Shown: in pieces, positions 61,461 to 64,000 of the stretch
Numbering within the stretch: position 1 is the first letter of the stretch
Layout of the letters: every line of letters begins with the position of its first letter
The notes under the pieces: generated by a model
The model's input: only the letters and a program-made list of their open reading frames with translations
The model's database searches: none
Told to the model about the DNA's origin: nothing
Position numbers and translations under genes: made by a program
DNA from: Phycisphaerales bacterium
Lineage (GTDB): Bacteria > Planctomycetota > Phycisphaerae > Phycisphaerales > UBA1924
Length of the DNA: 64,000 nucleotides
Direction of reading: 5' to 3'
Assembly (NCBI GenBank): GCA_026982335.1
Contig: JALSHH010000056.1
Location: 52,968 to 116,967, forward strand

Positions 61461-63653
61461 ATGTTCAATCTGACCAAGCGTATTGTGACGGGCATATTCG
61501 TGCTCGGTTGCCTGGCATCGTCGAGCATGGGGCAGGTCCAGTCGATTCAAGTTTCAGGGTCACAGGTCGAGTACAACGCACTGAGGAGCGTCGGGCTCGG
61601 TGAGCATGTGCGCATCGAAAAGCTTCGCATTCCTGATGGGTTTGTGGACCTTGAGCTCAATCGGGTCGAGGTATTGACTTCTGATGCCCAGCTTTGGGTT
61701 GGGACGAAGGAAGGCATTGTGCCGATGGATCGGCCGGATGTGGTGCTCCTTTCTGGGATCATCGCGGGTAATCCGGACTCATTGGCATATATTGCGGTTT
61801 CACCCTTTGGGACCAACGGGTTTGTCGATCTCAATGGCGAGCTGGTCTCGATTTCATCGGGACCTTACGCTCGGGGTAAGAATCTACTTGAATCACTCGA
61901 AGCCGCATGGATGAGCAATGTGATTGACCCCGAAAACGGACCCGAGCCCTGTGGATATACCCCTGGTGATACCGCCCTTGAACCATCGGGGCCGATGATT
62001 GAATATGTGCCCGATGTCAGCCGAGGCGCTGGGGCTTGTCGAGTGGCAGGCATTGCGATTGAGACGGACTGGGAGTTCACGGATCGGATGTTTGGTGGCA
62101 ATACTCAAGCATCGTCTGCTTATGCCATCACGCTTATCGGTGCGATTTCTGAAATTTATGAGCGCGATATGAATGTTCGTTTGTCGATTCCGTTCTTGCG
62201 AGTTTGGGGGGATGATTCCGATCCCTACTCACCAGCTGCAGGCGATCCGCTTGATCTGGTGCGTAATGAATGGAATGCCAATATGACCAGCGTTGACCGG
62301 ACAGTGGTACACTACCTTACTGGGCGACAGGATGTTTGGTATGGCGGGATTGCGTACCTTTCCGTGCTGTGCAACAGCAGCTTTGGATATGGCGTCTCGG
62401 CCCATCTTGCCGGTTCGTTCCCATACCCGCTTGTGGATCATAATGGTGGCAACTGGGATGTTGTGGTTGTCAGCCATGAGCTTGGGCACAACTTTGGGAC
62501 TGGGCATACGCATGATTCGTATTCGCCCCCGATCGATGGATGCGGCAACGGCGATTGCTCGGATGCCTTTGGCGGGACCATCATGTCCTATTGCCATACC
62601 TGTTCGGGTGGGTTGAGTAATATCGTGCTCGGGTTTCATCCACGGGTGCAAGATGCCATCATCGGATTTATGGATTCGATCGAAGGTTCGTGTAATTTGC
62701 AAGGCGAGGGGATAAGCGCGGCCGATGACGCCGTCGAAACTCTTGAAAATCAACCGATTCAGATTGATGCGCTGGGCAATGATGAATCACAGTCATGCGA
62801 ATCTTTCTCGCTCGATTCGTTTGATTCAACATCAAGTGCCGGTGGTAGTATTGAGCTGCTCACGGGGCAAGGTCCCGGCGGACGCGACCTGTTCCTTTAT
62901 ACTCCGGCGACGGATTTTGATGGGCTTGATACCTTCGGGTATTCTATCGTCGGTACCGGTGCATCAGCCTCGGCGGTTGTCTCGGTTGATGTTCGGGCAC
63001 TGCGCCCGGCAGATACGCGGCTCAATCCTGTTGATGGGTTGCGCGTCAAGTATTACGAGCTTGTGAATCCAAGTGTGCTTCCTGATTTCGACACACTGAT
63101 TCCGTACGACCAAGATGTTTCGACAGCGATTGATTATCCATCAACGGGTGGCAATTTCATGACTTCGGGACGAGCCGATGAGGTCGGCGTGGTGATTACC
63201 GGATATGTCTTGGCGATTGCCGATGGCGTGTATACTTTCACGACTAATTCTGATGATGGGTCAAAGCTCTTTATTGGCGACGAGCTCGTTGTCAACAACG
63301 ACGGTTTGCACGGCATGGTCAAGCGCAGTGGAACGATTCCGCTGGCTACAGGATGGCATCAAATCCGGATCGAGTTCTTTGAAAACGGTGGGGGAGCAGG
63401 GCTCATCTCCACCATTGAGGGGCCAGGGTTTGATGAAATTGCGCTTGAAGGATTGATCTTGTCGCATGAAGCAAGTGAGCAGTGTTCGCCTGCCGATCTC
63501 AACGCAGACGGAACACTCAACTTCTTCGATATTTCTGCTTTCCTGACTCACTTCTCAGCCCAAGATCCAGTGGCCGATTTCACAGGCGACGGCGTATTCA
63601 ACTTTTTCGATATCTCTGCCTTCCTTGAAGTTTTTGCAGCAGGATGTCCATGA
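61461..63653 (+). CDS. Secreted zinc metalloprotease with PA14 and GC-type dockerin
   Basis: A 730-residue exported protein. Signal peptide (GIFVLGCLASSSMG), propeptide-like region to about 195, then a reprolysin/M12B-like catalytic domain with HELGHNFGTGHTHD (HExxHxxGxxH zinc site) and the Met-turn in GTIMSYCH. A linker with a cadherin/Ig-like segment (LYTPATDFDGLDTFGYSI) leads to a PA14 domain (LRVKYYELVNP, DDGSKLFIGDELVVNNDG, HQIRIEFFENGGGAGL) and a dockerin with two calcium loops, DLNADGTLNFFDISAFLTHF and DFTGDGVFNFFDISAFLEVF, ending AAGCP. It probably cleaves protein outside the cell while tethered through the dockerin. ATG 61461 has AGGAG eight bases upstream. A perfect terminator follows. 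Confidence 0.88.
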   Translation: MFNLTKRIVTGIFVLGCLASSSMGQVQSIQVSGSQVEYNALRSVGLGEHVRIEKLRIPDGFVDLELNRVEVLTSDAQLWVGTKEGIVPMDRPDVVLLSGIIAGNPDSLAYIAVSPFGTNGFVDLNGELVSISSGPYARGKNLLESLEAAWMSNVIDPENGPEPCGYTPGDTALEPSGPMIEYVPDVSRGAGACRVAGIAIETDWEFTDRMFGGNTQASSAYAITLIGAISEIYERDMNVRLSIPFLRVWGDDSDPYSPAAGDPLDLVRNEWNANMTSVDRTVVHYLTGRQDVWYGGIAYLSVLCNSSFGYGVSAHLAGSFPYPLVDHNGGNWDVVVVSHELGHNFGTGHTHDSYSPPIDGCGNGDCSDAFGGTIMSYCHTCSGGLSNIVLGFHPRVQDAIIGFMDSIEGSCNLQGEGISAADDAVETLENQPIQIDALGNDESQSCESFSLDSFDSTSSAGGSIELLTGQGPGGRDLFLYTPATDFDGLDTFGYSIVGTGASASAVVSVDVRALRPADTRLNPVDGLRVKYYELVNPSVLPDFDTLIPYDQDVSTAIDYPSTGGNFMTSGRADEVGVVITGYVLAIADGVYTFTTNSDDGSKLFIGDELVVNNDGLHGMVKRSGTIPLATGWHQIRIEFFENGGGAGLISTIEGPGFDEIALEGLILSHEASEQCSPADLNADGTLNFFDISAFLTHFSAQDPVADFTGDGVFNFFDISAFLEVFAAGCP

Positions 63654-63690
63654 TGTCTTGTTGATCGTACAGAGAAGGTAGAGCTTATAC

Positions 63691-63724
63691 TGGCCAACAC
63701 CGTGAAGGTGTTGGCCGGTTTTTT
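63691..63724 (+). terminator. Rho-independent terminator of the metalloprotease gene
   Basis: GGCCAACAC pairs perfectly with GTGTTGGCC around CGTGAAG, then GGTTTTTT; 38 bases past the stop. Confidence 0.92.
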
Positions 63725-63914
63725 GTCAGGTCAAAATGCCACTTGCAGACACTGGTCCTCTGCAGATATCTGCAACCGGTAGATCATGATTCACTCAGGG
63801 AAGGCGGCTGTGGCTCTCTGTTGAAGGCAATAGTGCCATTGCCGACGGTCGTGGGCAACTCATCGCCGATCAATAAGAAACTATCTCAAAACCCACCCGA
63901 TAGCCGATAAACGC

Positions 63915-63934
63915 TCTGGTCATGGATGACCAGA
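63915..63934. repeat. 20-bp palindrome inside the element end
   Basis: TCTGGTCAT-GG-ATGACCAGA is a perfect palindrome with a two-base centre, 13 bases before the ATG at 63948. It could be a subterminal transposase site, an operator, or an mRNA hairpin that hides or frames the ribosome site GGAGG just after it. Confidence 0.6.
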
Positions 63935-63947
63935 AGGAGGTGCCAGG

Positions 63948-64000
63948 ATGGCTAAACGACATCAACGACGAAAAACGCAACCCACAATCTGGCGGTGTCC
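63948..64000 (+). CDS. Start of an unknown ORF, possible transposase
   Basis: ATG 63948 follows GGAGG by eight bases and opens a basic N-terminus, MAKRHQRRKTQPTIWRC, still open at the right edge. Only 17 residues are visible. Its position in a probable IS end suggests a transposase, but nothing in the residues proves it. Confidence 0.4.
   Translation, partial: MAKRHQRRKTQPTIWRC

Larger units (their letters stand above)
63878..64000 (+). mobile_element. Probable left end of an insertion sequence, running off the window
   Basis: AAACTATCTCAAAACCC (from about 63878) resembles ends of IS5-type elements as I remember them, and an open reading frame with a good ribosome site starts 70 bases inside. 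The match is from memory; the second end and target duplication lie outside the window. The 150 bases before it, after the terminator, show no supported feature. Confidence 0.35.

Noticed and set aside
63725..63877. Short frame reading EGNSAIADGRGQLIADQ before the right-hand IS end
   Set aside because: Weakly like beta-helix protein sequence, but too short and without a start or conserved motif.

Overview
The window looks like chromosomal DNA of a planctomycete, most likely class Phycisphaerae. That inference rests on secreted proteins ending in paired calcium-loop repeats with a terminal GCP (GC-type dockerin), large PA14 and beta-helix secreted proteins, a split pseudopilus/type IV pilus locus, frequent TTG/GTG starts and several dispersed palindromic repeats. 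No rRNA, tRNA, CRISPR array or phage block was recognised. About 50 genes are supported; most are housekeeping, with accessory DNA concentrated at 9.1-17 kb, around 28.7-29.5 kb and at 59.6-64 kb.

Layout. 0-2.6 kb (minus): gspF, gspG and two further prepilin-like proteins, the last running off the left edge. 2.9-8.6 kb: threonine dehydrogenase without its structural zinc site, a phosphatase-cytochrome fusion lipoprotein, a branched-chain aminotransferase and a short PheT. 8.6-17 kb: a lipoprotein, an Hsp70 paralogue and two large secreted proteins (seven PA14 repeats; LamG plus beta-helix) that share an unusual C-terminal tail. 17-23 kb: an orphan adenine methylase divergent from an RND efflux pair. 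23-28.7 kb: a Do-like protease, the preQ0 genes queD, queE and queC with queE bracketed by two copies of one palindrome, trmB and a thioesterase. 28.7-29.5 kb: an NYN nuclease preceded by a candidate structured RNA and terminator. 29.5-41.2 kb: radA, a giant AsmA-like protein, a LOG-family protein, a lipoprotein coupled to a cation antiporter, an HD-GYP protein and mqnB.

41.4-46.9 kb: pilM, pilN, pilO, a PilP/GspC-like gene and a GspE/PilB ATPase in one operon; together with the left-edge genes this supplies the motor, platform and pseudopilins of one envelope-spanning machine. 47-55.7 kb: acetyl-CoA synthetase, a PilZ protein with degenerate receiver and HPt-like regions, an LpxR-like outer-membrane protein, purEK, and a minus-strand operon of an Nfu N-domain protein, mutY and a glycosyltransferase. 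55.7-59.6 kb: cdaA, a YbbR protein and a detached atpA.

59.6-64 kb is accessory: a decayed IS3-type orfA, a truncated dockerin-protein remnant, an intact small dockerin protein, a zinc metalloprotease with PA14 and dockerin regions, and what is probably the left end of another insertion sequence. The most promising undescribed items are the shared DRVRVVRWREIGG tail of the two neighbouring secreted proteins and the RNA-terminator-NYN nuclease unit. Start sites, domain calls and functions come from reading the sequence alone; no database search was run.
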